From Acetobacteraceae bacterium (GTDB taxonomy: Bacteria; Pseudomonadota; Alphaproteobacteria; Acetobacterales; Acetobacteraceae): a stretch of DNA of 35,854 bases. The stretch lies in the NCBI GenBank assembly GCA_003151425.1, contig PLXO01000198.1:1-35854 (forward strand), read 5' to 3'. The notes beneath the pieces are model-generated. The model saw only the letters and a program-made list of their open reading frames with translations, was not told the origin of the DNA and did no database searches. Made by a program: the position numbers and the translations under genes. Of this stretch, positions 23,448-31,705 are shown piece by piece (position 1 is the stretch's first letter; the number at the start of each line of letters is the position of its first letter).

Positions 23448-24986
23448 TTAGTGCCCGGCCTGTGGTGCGTCGAAATCCGGCGGCGCGAGGCCGGACGCTT
23501 CGAGGTGGTATGCGATTGCGGCCTTCAGCCGCTCAAGTCCGGCCTGGTCGGCGGCCTCCGCCCGGGCCACCAGCACCGCCTGAGTATTGGAGGCCCGCAG
23601 CAGCCACCAGCCGTCCGCGGTCAGCACGCGCACGCCGTCGGTTGCCGTGACATTGGCACCGGCATCGCGCAGGCGGGCAGCGACCTGCTCGATCACCGTG
23701 AACTTGTGGCGGTCGTCGCAGTCGAAGCGCAGTTCGGGCGTGTTGACGACATGCGGCAGCGCGTTGCGGATCGTCGAAAGGGGCTTGTTCGCGCGGGAGA
23801 CGATGCCGAGCGTGCGCACCGCGGCGTACAGCGCGTCGTCGAAGCCGTACCAGTGGTCGGCGAAGAAGATGTGCCCGGACATCTCGCCGGCCAGCGGCGA
23901 GCCGGTCTCCGCCATCTTGGCCTTGATCAGGCTATGGCCGGTCTTCCACATCAGCGGCGTGCCGCCGGCGCGGGCGATCTCGTCGAACAGCACCTGGCTG
24001 GCCTTCACGTCGGCGATGATGGTGGCTCCCGGCCGCGTCCGCAGCACGTCGCGCGCCAGCAGCACCATGAGCTGATCGCCGAACAGGATCTCGCCGGTAT
24101 CGTCGACCAGGCCGATCCGATCGGCGTCGCCGTCGAAGGCAATGCCAAGATCGGCGCCACGCGCGCGCACCTCGGCGATGAGCTGGGTCAAATTGGCCGG
24201 CACGGTGGGGTCGGGGTGGTGGTTGGGGAAGCGCCCGTCGATGTCGGGGAACAGGATGGTATGCGTGCCGGGCAGCTTGGCGACGAGGTGCGTCAGCACC
24301 TCACCGGCGGCGCCGTTGCCGTTGTCCCACACCACCGAGAGCGGCCTTGTGCCGTCGTAATCGGACAGCACGCGGTCGATGTAATCGGCCGCAACATCGA
24401 GCGTTTCGATCCGTCCCGCCGGGCGCCCGGTTGGGCTCCAGGCTGGGTGCCGCTCTGGGTGGCGGTTTGGGTGCGCCGTTGGGCGACCGGCGGCTTGCGG
24501 CACGACGTCGCCGGCCGCGGCCATGGCACCCAGCGCGAGGATCTGCGGGCCGAAGAACGGCTTGCCGCCCAGGATCATCTTGAAGCCGTTGTAGTCGGGC
24601 GGGTTGTGGCTGCCGGTGACCATGATCGCGCCGCCGGTCCGCCGAGTCGCCGCCGTGTAGTACAGCATCGGCGTCGGGCCGCGGCCGATCCGCAGCACGG
24701 TCATGCCGCTCGCCATCAGGCCTTCGACGAGTGCGGCCTCCATGTCCGGGCTGGACAGGCGGCCGTCATACCCCACCGCGACCGTGGGTCCGCCGGGTTG
24801 CGCGGCCCCGGCATCGGCAGCCCCAACGTGGGCGTCCCCGGCGTGGGCGACCCCAGCGCGGGCAACCATCGTGCCGAAGCAGCGGCCGATGGCGAAGGCA
24901 TCCGCGGTATGCAGGGTTTTGCCGACAATGCCGCGGATGTCATATTCGCGTAGGACGGTCGGGTCGAAGTGATGCGAGAACGCCAT
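23448..24986 (-). CDS. Phosphomannomutase/phosphoglucomutase (AlgC/ManB type)
   Basis: This 512-residue alpha-D-phosphohexomutase interconverts the 1- and 6-phosphates of mannose or glucose, feeding GDP-mannose and UDP-glucose synthesis. The phosphoserine motif [14 protein letters not shown] has Ser126, the magnesium loop is FDGDADRIG, the sugar-binding loop is GEMSGHIFF and the phosphate site near the C-terminus is [14 protein letters not shown]. It is ~50 residues longer than typical because of two in-frame low-complexity insertions: residues ~42-67 (Ala/Gly/His-rich) and ~165-191 ([10 protein letters not shown] and Arg/Pro/Gly). The ATG overlaps the galU stop by one base (TGATG), so the two genes are translationally coupled; a GTG one codon earlier is the alternative. 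Confidence 0.93.
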   Translation of the reverse strand: MAFSHHFDPTVLREYDIRGIVGKTLHTADAFAIGRCFGTMVARAGVAHAGDAHVGAADAGAAQPGGPTVAVGYDGRLSSPDMEAALVEGLMASGMTVLRIGRGPTPMLYYTAATRRTGGAIMVTGSHNPPDYNGFKMILGGKPFFGPQILALGAMAAAGDVVPQAAGRPTAHPNRHPERHPAWSPTGRPAGRIETLDVAADYIDRVLSDYDGTRPLSVVWDNGNGAAGEVLTHLVAKLPGTHTILFPDIDGRFPNHHPDPTVPANLTQLIAEVRARGADLGIAFDGDADRIGLVDDTGEILFGDQLMVLLARDVLRTRPGATIIADVKASQVLFDEIARAGGTPLMWKTGHSLIKAKMAETGSPLAGEMSGHIFFADHWYGFDDALYAAVRTLGIVSRANKPLSTIRNALPHVVNTPELRFDCDDRHKFTVIEQVAARLRDAGANVTATDGVRVLTADGWWLLRASNTQAVLVARAEAADQAGLERLKAAIAYHLEASGLAPPDFDAPQAGH

Positions 24987-25855
24987 CACTTGTAGTTTTG
25001 CAGGAAGCTGCGCACGGCGTCGGCCAGGTCGGGCCGCTTCAGCGCGAAGGCAATCTGCGCCTCCAGGAACCCCACCTTGCCGCCGCAGTCGAAGCGCCGC
25101 CCCTCGTAGCGCAAGCCGTGGAACGGCTGCGTGCCGATCAGTTTCGCCATCGCGTCGGTCAACTGGACCTCGCCGCCCGCCCCACGCTCCATCCGTGCCA
25201 GATGGCCGATTACCTCCGGCATCAGCACATAGCGGCCGATGATCGAAAGGTTGGAGGGCGCGACGTCAGGTTCCGGCTTCTCGACCAGGCCGGTGACCTC
25301 GACCAGCCGCCCGTCGTCGCGGCCGATGCTGAGGATGCCGTAGCGGTTGGTGTGCTCGTGGGGCACCTCTGTCACCGCGACCACATTGCCGCCGGTTTCC
25401 CGATAGGCATCGGCAAGCTGGGTGAGGCAGGGGGTGTCGGACAGGATCAGATCGTCGGGCAGCAGGATGGCGAACGGGTCGTCGCCGACGAAGACGCGGG
25501 CGCACCAGATCGCGTGGCCGAGGCCGAGCGGGACCTGCTGACGCACCGTGACCATCGACCCCGGTTCGACCTGGATTGCCTCGAGCAGTGCCAGGGCCTC
25601 CGGTTTGCCGCGTTCGCGCAGCGTCGCCTCCAGCTCGAAGGCGATATCGAAGTGCTCGACGATGGCGGTCTTGCCGCGGCCGGTGACCAGGCAGAACTGC
25701 TCGATGCCGGCGGCCCGCGCCTCCTCGATCGCGTACTGGATCAGCGGCTTGTCGACGACCGGCAGCATCTCCTTGGCCATCGCCTTGGTGGCGGGGAGGA
25801 AACGCGTGCCGAGGCCGGCCACCGGCACGACGGCCTTGCGGAGTGGTTTGGTCAC
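24986..25855 (-). CDS. galU: UTP-glucose-1-phosphate uridylyltransferase
   Basis: This 289-residue enzyme makes UDP-glucose from UTP and glucose 1-phosphate for surface polysaccharides. The nucleotide-binding motif [30 protein letters not shown] is at residues ~8-38. [11 protein letters not shown], the uracil/sugar-site segment [10 protein letters not shown] and the late [12 protein letters not shown] with its conserved Lys are all present. The GTG start ([11 protein letters not shown]) is preferred: GAGG lies 9 bases upstream and the length matches the family's ~290. Upstream ATGs at 25894 and 26095 have no visible ribosome site. It is the first gene of a two-gene unit with the phosphohexomutase, which provides its substrate. 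Confidence 0.95.
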   Translation of the reverse strand: MTKPLRKAVVPVAGLGTRFLPATKAMAKEMLPVVDKPLIQYAIEEARAAGIEQFCLVTGRGKTAIVEHFDIAFELEATLRERGKPEALALLEAIQVEPGSMVTVRQQVPLGLGHAIWCARVFVGDDPFAILLPDDLILSDTPCLTQLADAYRETGGNVVAVTEVPHEHTNRYGILSIGRDDGRLVEVTGLVEKPEPDVAPSNLSIIGRYVLMPEVIGHLARMERGAGGEVQLTDAMAKLIGTQPFHGLRYEGRRFDCGGKVGFLEAQIAFALKRPDLADAVRSFLQNYK

Positions 25856-26108
25856 CGTGTGCGATCCTCGTGTGTTGGAACTGCTAAGTGACATGTGGTG
25901 CAGGCGATGGGCGAGCCACAACCGACGGGCGAAAATATGGCGTGCGGACAGTCTAGCCCGGGCGTCTCGCCCTGTCGCGGGTGCTGGGGTTGGTCCCTCA
26001 GGGGGATCGCATTTCGAGTCCGACTGGCGCGTCGCTCCATGCCCGCTTTTCTTACCTCTCCCGCTGGCGGGCTTGGGCCGCGAAGAGCGGACCAAGGCTT
26101 GCCCTTCC

Positions 26109-26250
26109 AGAGCCTGCCACCGGTAGGCCTTGCCACACTAGAGCCTGCCACCGGTAGGCCTTGCCCCCGGGCGCTTGTTCCGGGGGTTGTCCCAGTGGGG
26201 CGCTTGACCCGGGGGTTGACCCGGTGGGGCGCTTGACTCGGGGGTCGCGT
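26109..26250 (+). repeat. Two short tandem-repeat blocks (31-bp pair and 29-bp triplet)
   Basis: The 26-base string beginning AGAGCCTGCCACCGGTAGGC occurs twice, 31 bases apart (26109 and 26140). It is followed by three copies of a ~29-base unit beginning GCGCTTGACCCGGGGGTTG (near 26171, 26200 and 26229), the last one shortened. A further copy of GGGCGCTTGACCCGAGGGT occurs at ~27113 between units of the ~108-bp array. Confidence 0.8.
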
Positions 26251-26559
26251 CGCGCAGCGGTTGGGCCGCGAAGCGGACCAACGGTGAGGGTACGCCGCCC
26301 GCACCGACCGATCCGCCCCCCTCCCCCGGATGTTTCCGCGCTCCGCCAGCCAGCAAGATCCCCCGCGGAGCACGCGGAGCGCGCGGAGAAGCATCATCGC
26401 GCGTCGCCTGCGAAGCCGTCCCACCGGACACTGTCAGCGACCGATCTCACCCCGGCATCCGTCCCGTCCGACCGCCCCGTCTCACCACGGGGTCAAGCAC
26501 CCGGTGGCAGGCTCGGCATTTCAGCGTGTCGGCGTTCGGCGGATCGCCTCCACTGCCCG

Positions 26560-27235
26560 AGCGTCCCGTCCCGTCGGAGGCTGGCGACCGACCCGACCGC
26601 GGTAGCCGCGCCATCCAGTCCGGACCCTGACCCTCCCGGTCCTGCTGACCCGCCCCCCGGTCCATAAGGTCTTTGCACGGAAATCGCATTCTGAGGTCCG
26701 CCACAACCGCCAGCCGCGCCGGCTGGTCGGGACCCCGACCATGCCGGCCCTGCTGACCCGCCGCCCGGTCCATAGGGTCCTTGTCGGAAAAACCGATTCC
26801 GTGCCCCGCACAACCGCCAGCCGCGCCATTCGGTGTGAACCCCGGCCATCCAGCCCGGCGCCGGTGCCCGGCTCCCCATTGCATAGGGTCGCTGCGCGAA
26901 ATCGCATTCCATGCTCGGCCACACCCGCCAGCCCTGCCGTCCGGGCCGAACCCCGACCATTCCGGCCCTTCTGGTCCACTCTCCGCTCCATAGGGTCTTT
27001 GCACGGAAATCGCATTCTGCACCCCGCCGGCACCGCCAGCCGTGCCCTTCCGGCCCGAACCCCGACCGTCGGCCTCGCCGGCCCGCTCCTCCGTTCGCAG
27101 GGCATGCCCTTGGGCGCTTGACCCGAGGGTCCTTGTGCGAAAATCGCATTTCGCGCCCGACCGCTCCCGCCCGCCGTGCGGGTCGGTCTGGACCCGACCA
27201 TCCGAGTCCGCCTCGCCCGCGTCGCCGCCTGGCGG
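26560..27235. repeat. Repeat field B: five to six units of the ~108-bp CATAGGGT repeat
   Basis: Cores of the type CATAGGGTCTTTGCACGGAA followed by ATCGCATTC begin at 26663, 26771, 26882 and 26989, spaced 108, 111 and 107 bases. A fifth diverged core lies near 27125, and a partial unit precedes the first. Whole units are related, not just the cores: each continues with CGCCAGCCG and GACC-rich segments. Read on the minus strand, units keep frame for 36 codons with small shifts, giving peptides such as CDFRAKTLW, NAISVQRPY and RFPCKDPM. All three frames are open, so coding cannot be inferred. The family recurs in fields A and C. Confidence 0.8.
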
Positions 27236-27330
27236 CAGGCTTGCCATGGATTTGGAGCGCCGGCTTCGGCGGACAGCGGTCGGTGCCGCCCACGGAGCGT
27301 CGAAACGCGCATCGGTCGGCCGTATTCGCT

Positions 27331-27468
27331 CCGCTGCCATTTGCGTTGTTTGCGTTATTCGCGGTTCAAATTTCTTCGCTGCCTGACTGGCGACTGAAGC
27401 CGGCGCCTCGCCATCCCGGAAGCAAGGTTTGGAACCGCAAAGAACGCAAAGAACGCAAATGGCAGCGG
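27331..27468. repeat. Long inverted repeat with ~40-base arms
   Basis: The arm at 27331-27369 (starting CCGCTGCCATTTGCGTT) pairs with 27428-27468 with only a few mismatches and one bulge, enclosing about 58 bases. Within each arm the string TTTGCGTT (or AACGCAAAG) repeats. Transcribed, this would form a long hairpin; as DNA it resembles a palindromic dispersed repeat. It lies in the 3' region of the minus-strand gene ending at 27598. Confidence 0.8.
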
Positions 27469-27597
27469 GCGCGGGTCGAAATCCTTGACTTGGTTCCGGC
27501 GCACCGCGGCAACGTCGGCGACGGCGCGTCGCGCAGCCCACACCCGCCACCAAGGCGCCGCGGTTGGCCGGCTCCGAAGGGGAGGCGTCCCCCGCGC

Positions 27598-28404
27598 TCA
27601 CTCCTCCCCGGCCGCCGCGGCTGCCTGCGACTCCGGCGTCAGCATCGACAGCGGCGCCACCTCGCCTTTGTACGTATACCCGAAGAAGTCGCGCCGCTCC
27701 GGTTTGGTCATGTTCTCCCACCCCGGATACGGCCGCGCCGCCCGCTCGTCGGGCTTGAAGCGGTGGATGTAGTCCTCGGGCTTATAGCGATAGAGCACCT
27801 TCGGCCCGCTCCTTGGCAGCGGCGGCTCGCCGGCCTGCTCACGGCGCTCCTCCTCGGTCGCGATGGCAAGCTCCGCATCGTCGATCTCGTCGATCCATTT
27901 GACGATGACCTGCGGCTCCGATGCCGCTTCGCCTGACCTGCCACCCCGAGGCGCCTCCGCCGGCCGAGGCGGTGCCGCCCGCCACAGTGCCCCTAGCGCC
28001 GCAGCGGTGTCGCCCCAGTCGAGCGTGGGCGCCGCCGGCAGTAACCGCTGCTGCTTCAGCAGCCGCATCGCGCCGGTCACGCCGCGGTCCAGCGCGAGAC
28101 CGCTGGCACGCTGGCGCCGTGCCTCCGCCGCGGTCGCGCCGGGCTCGAAAGCGAGCCGGTAGGCGTCGACCGACCCGGCATGCGCGGCGATGATCTGGAT
28201 CGCCAGCATCGCCTCGATCGGATCGCGCGGGTCGAGCGCGGCCAGATCGTCCAGCCCGGCTTGCACAACCTCCTGCCAGGCGCTCTCCGGCGCGTCCGGC
28301 AGCGGGCGGGCGAGGGTGAGCACCATGGCGCGCAGGGTCGCCGGCGGGATGGGGTAGAGCGGCTTGGTTGGCAGGGCGGCGGGGTCGGGAGGCGGGTTGG
28401 ACAT
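27598..28404 (-). CDS. Hypothetical protein, predicted soluble and helical
   Basis: I do not recognise a family for this 268-residue protein. After a Pro-rich N-terminus it is mainly helical (DPIEAMLAIQIIAAHAGSVD, then ALDRGVTGAMRLLKQQR). The C-terminal part is charged and aromatic (YRYKPEDYIHRFKPDE, then WENMTKPERRDFFGYTYKGE). No signal peptide or membrane segment is seen. The start at 28404 has GGAG nine bases upstream; the ATG five codons earlier and longer versions lack one. The gene is divergent from the DUF1326 gene across an unusually A/T-rich 270-base spacer and stands alone. The clear ribosome site and ordered sequence support a real gene. Confidence 0.7.
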   Translation of the reverse strand: MSNPPPDPAALPTKPLYPIPPATLRAMVLTLARPLPDAPESAWQEVVQAGLDDLAALDPRDPIEAMLAIQIIAAHAGSVDAYRLAFEPGATAAEARRQRASGLALDRGVTGAMRLLKQQRLLPAAPTLDWGDTAAALGALWRAAPPRPAEAPRGGRSGEAASEPQVIVKWIDEIDDAELAIATEEERREQAGEPPLPRSGPKVLYRYKPEDYIHRFKPDERAARPYPGWENMTKPERRDFFGYTYKGEVAPLSMLTPESQAAAAAGEE

Positions 28405-28672
28405 AGATGCGGTCTCCATCCGGATATGTTGGAGCGGCCAGCATAGCACGGGGAGGAAGAAAATGATAGTTAAATATATTGACTTACGCGGAGCAATCTG
28501 ACTGGCCGTAACGGATGGACGCGGACGTTTGGCTTCCGGCAGCCGGAGCCACAATTCAAGGCTTTCGGAAATTGCGTAGGTCGGGCACAGCAGGAACCAG
28601 CCACGGGTTTGTGGCCGATGGAAAATTGGCCTAGGTTGAGGTTTGTTCCATTCTTCGAGCATGGAGGAAAAA

Positions 28673-29299
28673 GTGGCGGCGCAAACCAAATGGCGTCTAT
28701 CCGGCGATTATTTCGAGAACTGCAACTGCGACGTGGTGTGCCCGTGCCTTGTGTCGCCCGCCGCACCCCTGACGGCGCGTCCGAGCCAGGGCGTATGCGA
28801 CGTGGCTCTGGTCTTCCACATCGACAAGGGCAGCTACGGCCAGGTTTCGGTCGACGGGCTTAATGTCGCCGTGGTCGGGCATACGCCGGGACCCATGGCG
28901 GACGGCAACTGGACGCTTGCCGCCTATATCGACGAGCGGGCGAACGACGAACAGACCGCGGCGCTCGGCGCCATCTTCGGCGGTGCCGAGGGTGGCCCCA
29001 TGGCGGCCTTCGCACCATTGGTTGGCAAGCATCTTGGTGCAAAGAAGGTGGCGATCAAATATGCCATCAACGGCAACAGCCGTTCGGCGGAAATCCCCGG
29101 CATCATGCACATGGCGGTGGAGCCGCTGGCGAGCATGCACCCGAGCGGCGAGATTTGGGGGGCAGTAGGCCATCCGGTCGCGCCCGACAAACTCGCGTTT
29201 GGCGTGGGCAGCAAGGGCAGCACCTTCGCGGACCACGGCATGCGGTGGGACAATTCCGGCAAGAACGGACACTACGCTCCGATCAACTGGTCGAACTAG
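28673..29299 (+). CDS. DUF1326 domain-containing protein
   Basis: This 208-residue protein has the DUF1326 signature near its N-terminus: GDYFENCNCDVVCPCL, a cysteine cluster (C-x-C, then C-x-C) suited to metal or redox use. Glycine-rich segments and GIMHMAVEPLASMHPSG follow. No membrane segment is seen. The GTG start at 28673 is preferred because GGAGG lies five bases upstream and it leaves the usual ~10 residues before GDYFE; an ATG at 28661 is the alternative. The next gene, 77 bases downstream on the same strand, is a DUF2182 membrane protein, and I infer one operon. Its biochemical role is unknown. Confidence 0.85.
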   Translation: MAAQTKWRLSGDYFENCNCDVVCPCLVSPAAPLTARPSQGVCDVALVFHIDKGSYGQVSVDGLNVAVVGHTPGPMADGNWTLAAYIDERANDEQTAALGAIFGGAEGGPMAAFAPLVGKHLGAKKVAIKYAINGNSRSAEIPGIMHMAVEPLASMHPSGEIWGAVGHPVAPDKLAFGVGSKGSTFADHGMRWDNSGKNGHYAPINWSN

Positions 29300-29376
29300 C
29301 AGCGCGCCGGTCCTCCGCCTGCCGCTCCCTCGGCCCTTGCCGCGGTGCCAACCTGTCGCCGGAGGGAGAAGCTGCC

Positions 29377-30246
29377 ATGGAACACGCCCAGACCGACTGG
29401 CTCTTGGTGCAACGCAACGTCATCCTCGGCCTGCTTCTGGCGCTGGCCGCCGCCGCCTGGGCGCTGCTCGTCTGGCAAGGCGCGGGCGCCGACATGGACA
29501 TGGCGATGGCCTCGCCGACCATGGGAATGCGCGCGCCGCTGTTTCTGGCGATTTGGGTGGTCATGATGGTGGCCATGATGTTTCCAACCGCCGCGCCCAT
29601 GATCCTCACCTTCCATAAGGTGCAGGTGAGCAAGCGCCAGCGCGGCGAGGCCTTTGTTGCAACCTGGGTGTTCGTGGCGGCCTACATGCTGGTGTGGACG
29701 CTGTCGGGTGTTGCCGCCTATGCGGGCGCCCTCGCCGTCGAGGCCATTGCGGCGCGCGCCGCGCTATCTCCGACTACTGCCGCCCGAATCGGCGGGGCGG
29801 TCCTCGTCGCGGCGGGCGTCTATCAGATCACGCCGTTTAAGGACCTGTGCTTGTCGAAGTGCCGTACGCCGATCAGCTTCATCATGACTTCATGGCGTGA
29901 CGGCGTGACGGGCGCGCTACGCATGGGATTACTTCACGGCGCCTATTGCCTCGGTTGCTGCTGGCTGCTGTTCGTCGTCCTGTTCCCGCTCGGCATCATG
30001 AACATCGCCGCGATGGCGGTGATTACGCTCGTCATTTTTGCCGAGAAGGTACTCCCCCGGGGCCGTCCTGTTGCCCGTGCTACGGCCGCGGCTCTTGTGG
30101 CTTATGGCGCCGTGGTGCTGGTCGCACCGCACGTCCTGCCCACCTTCATGGCGAGTGGCGGCATGACTATCAACGCCCCTGCTGCGCCGATGGACATGCA
30201 GAACATGCCAATGCCCGGGAGCGCAACCGCGCCGTCCAAGCAGTGA
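29377..30246 (+). CDS. DUF2182 multi-spanning membrane protein, Met/Cys-rich
   Basis: This 289-residue integral membrane protein has about six hydrophobic segments. Residues ~35-75 carry Met-rich sequence (ADMDMAMASPTMGM, then VVMMVAMMFPTAAPM). A CLSKC motif and then CLGCCW lie mid-protein, and the C-terminal tail is Met-rich (APMDMQNMPMPGSA). Paired cysteines and clustered methionines resemble copper-handling proteins. GGAGGGAG precedes the ATG. It is the second gene of the DUF1326-DUF2182 pair, which suggests the two act together, perhaps in metal delivery to a membrane enzyme; the metal role is my inference. A G-rich run follows the stop codon. Confidence 0.87.
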   Translation: MEHAQTDWLLVQRNVILGLLLALAAAAWALLVWQGAGADMDMAMASPTMGMRAPLFLAIWVVMMVAMMFPTAAPMILTFHKVQVSKRQRGEAFVATWVFVAAYMLVWTLSGVAAYAGALAVEAIAARAALSPTTAARIGGAVLVAAGVYQITPFKDLCLSKCRTPISFIMTSWRDGVTGALRMGLLHGAYCLGCCWLLFVVLFPLGIMNIAAMAVITLVIFAEKVLPRGRPVARATAAALVAYGAVVLVAPHVLPTFMASGGMTINAPAAPMDMQNMPMPGSATAPSKQ

Positions 30247-30378
30247 GGGGCGGGGGGGGGGCGGGGTCTGGTGCGCAAATCACGAGCGCGGGAATGATGT
30301 GGCCGCAGACAGTTGCCCAAGCCTCGTGTCAGGGGTATCGGCGCCTCGTGCTTAAATCAAGACTTTCGGTCACTTTGC

Positions 30379-30407
30379 TTGACCCAGTGGTTTCAATGGG
30401 TTAGACT
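30379..30407 (+). promoter_or_regulatory. Sigma-70-type promoter of the serine recombinase gene
   Basis: TTGACC (30379-30384) and TAGACT (30402-30407) are separated by exactly 17 bases, a near-consensus pair. The recombinase ATG lies 11 bases after the -10 hexamer, so the transcript would be nearly leaderless; indeed no ribosome site precedes that ATG. Confidence 0.6.
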
Positions 30408-30418
30408 TCTCGTAAGAT

Positions 30419-30988
30419 ATGACCGAAAAGAACCCCCCTTCCCGTCGCCTCGGCTATGCTCGCGTCAGCACCTACGGGCAGACGCTCGACGCTCAGCTTG
30501 AGCAGCTGCGCAAGGAGGGGTGCAACCCGATCTACCGCGAGAAGGCCAGCGGCGCGCAGCCGACCCGGCGCGAGTTGCTGCGGATGCTGAAAGCGCTCGG
30601 CTCCGGCGACTTGGTGACGGTGACACGCATCGACCGGCTGGCGCGCTCGACCTTCGACCTGTTCGCCATCGTCAAGCAGATCGTGGATGCGGGCGGGCAG
30701 TTCCGGTCACTCGCCGAGCCGTGGGCTGACACCGCCACCAGCACCGGGCGGTTGATGATCGCCATCCTCGGCGGACTGGCGGACGTGGAGCGCGACCTGA
30801 TCCGCACCCGGACGGCAGAGGGCCGCAGCCGGACGAAGGCGCGCGGGCAGCACATGGGCCGCCCGCCGAAGCTCACGCCGCAGCAGCAGAAGGAAGCACG
30901 GCGGCGGCGGGCGCAGGGCGCAACGCTCAAGGAACTGGCGAAGAGTTACAACGTCGGACGGGCGACGATTTCACGGCTGGCGGTATAG
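30419..30988 (+). CDS. Serine recombinase / resolvase
   Basis: This 189-residue small serine recombinase is of the resolvase/invertase family, which cuts and rejoins DNA at specific sites through a phosphoserine link. The nucleophile is Ser17 in LGYARVSTYGQTLDAQLEQL. The catalytic arginine segment VTRIDRLARSTFDL and the helix-E segment GRLMIAILGGLADVERDLI follow. The C-terminal ~40 residues are a helix-turn-helix (TLKELAKSYNVGRATISRL). Length is normal and no damage is seen. It opens a small accessory island with vapBC and a GIY-YIG gene. No res site or terminal repeats were recognised, so its target is unknown. Confidence 0.93.
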   Translation: MTEKNPPSRRLGYARVSTYGQTLDAQLEQLRKEGCNPIYREKASGAQPTRRELLRMLKALGSGDLVTVTRIDRLARSTFDLFAIVKQIVDAGGQFRSLAEPWADTATSTGRLMIAILGGLADVERDLIRTRTAEGRSRTKARGQHMGRPPKLTPQQQKEARRRRAQGATLKELAKSYNVGRATISRLAV

Positions 30989-31037
30989 ACCTCTCCGCTC
31001 TATGCCTGTCAGGCGATTTTGTGGTAACATCGTAGCC

Positions 31038-31313
31038 ATGATCGAACTTTCTCAAGAGATCGAAGCGTTGGCGCGCCGCTTGGCCGCCGCGCAAAGCGTC
31101 AGCGTCGAGGACGCCGTGAGACAAGCGTTGGAGGCGCATGCTCAGGCTGCCGGTATCATCGTGCCGGGGCCGCGCAGACCTCGCGAGCAATCCCCGGAGG
31201 CCTCTGCGGTTCGACGGACACGCATCGATAAAATCATACGTGAGATCGCCGCCATGCCGATCCTCGACCGGCGTTCTCCGAGCGAGATCATGGATGATCT
31301 TAACGCCGTATGA
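31038..31313 (+). CDS. vapB: VapB-type antitoxin
   Basis: This 91-residue protein has the N-terminal pattern of PSK-type VapB antitoxins: IELSQEIEALARRLAAAQSV, followed by a helical segment ending VRQALEAHA. A positively charged, flexible C-terminal part probably wraps the toxin. The stop overlaps the vapC start by four bases (ATGA), the usual arrangement for such modules. Antitoxins of this kind bind their own promoter together with the toxin; no operator was identified here. The start MIELSQ was chosen over a longer frame because it fits the family. Confidence 0.85.
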   Translation: MIELSQEIEALARRLAAAQSVSVEDAVRQALEAHAQAAGIIVPGPRRPREQSPEASAVRRTRIDKIIREIAAMPILDRRSPSEIMDDLNAV

Positions 31314-31705
31314 TCGTTGTCGATAGCTCAGCCCTGATCGCCATCCTGTTCGAGGAACCGGAGAAGCAGGCTTTCGAGAATATCATCATCGGCGGCGAGC
31401 GTTGCGTCATGTCGGCCGTCAATGTGCATGAAACGGCGACCGTTCTGCGGTTGCGTCATGGTGCGATGGCTGTCGAGAGGTTCTGGCAATTCCTGATCGA
31501 TAGCGAGATCGAGATCGTGCCTTTCGACGAGACGCAAGTGCGCGCCGCTGCGGTCGCGTTCAATCTCTACGGCAAGGGAATCAACTCGAAGGCGCGGCTC
31601 AACCTTTCGGATTGTGCGGCCTACGCGCTGGCGAAGACCATGAATGCGCCGTTGCTGTTCAAAGGCGACGACTTCACGCAAACCGATTTGCAATCATGTC
31701 TTTGA
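31310..31705 (+). CDS. vapC: VapC-type PIN-domain ribonuclease toxin
   Basis: This 131-residue PIN-domain nuclease probably cleaves a specific RNA when released from VapB. The acidic metal-binding residues are all visible: Asp5 (MIVVDSSALIAIL), Glu41 (NVHETATV), Asp101 (LSDCAAYALAKT) and Asp120 or Asp121 (FKGDDFTQTDL). The length is the family norm. It overlaps vapB by four bases upstream and the next small gene by ten bases downstream, so three proteins may be made from one message. Nothing indicates loss of function. Confidence 0.92.
   Translation: MIVVDSSALIAILFEEPEKQAFENIIIGGERCVMSAVNVHETATVLRLRHGAMAVERFWQFLIDSEIEIVPFDETQVRAAAVAFNLYGKGINSKARLNLSDCAAYALAKTMNAPLLFKGDDFTQTDLQSCL

Larger units (their letters stand above)
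25856..27597. other. 1.74-kb gene-free repeat field upstream of galU
   Basis: No supported gene is present. Long open frames exist on the minus strand in all three frames, but they are GC-rich, repetitive and lack family matches or ribosome sites. Successive structures are a repeat-core-like string GGGGGATCGCATTTCGAG near 25999, two tandem motifs at 26109-26250, a 10-bp inverted repeat with GCGGAGCGCG arms (26337-26346 and 26374-26383), the ~108-bp repeat array at 26560-27235, and a long inverted repeat at 27331-27468. The string GGGCCGCGAAG followed by CGGACCAA also occurs twice (near 26077 and 26262). Confidence 0.6.

Noticed and set aside
26663..27150. CRISPR array
   Set aside because: Short conserved cores at regular spacing look CRISPR-like, but the intervening ~80 bases are also related from unit to unit, the cores are diverged, and no cas genes are present.
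26447..27721. Long minus-strand open frame with 36-residue repeats (~424 residues)
   Set aside because: All three minus frames are open because the DNA repeats every ~108 bases and is GC-rich. Repeat units shift frame relative to each other, there is no ribosome site or family match, and the frame runs into the real gene at 27598.
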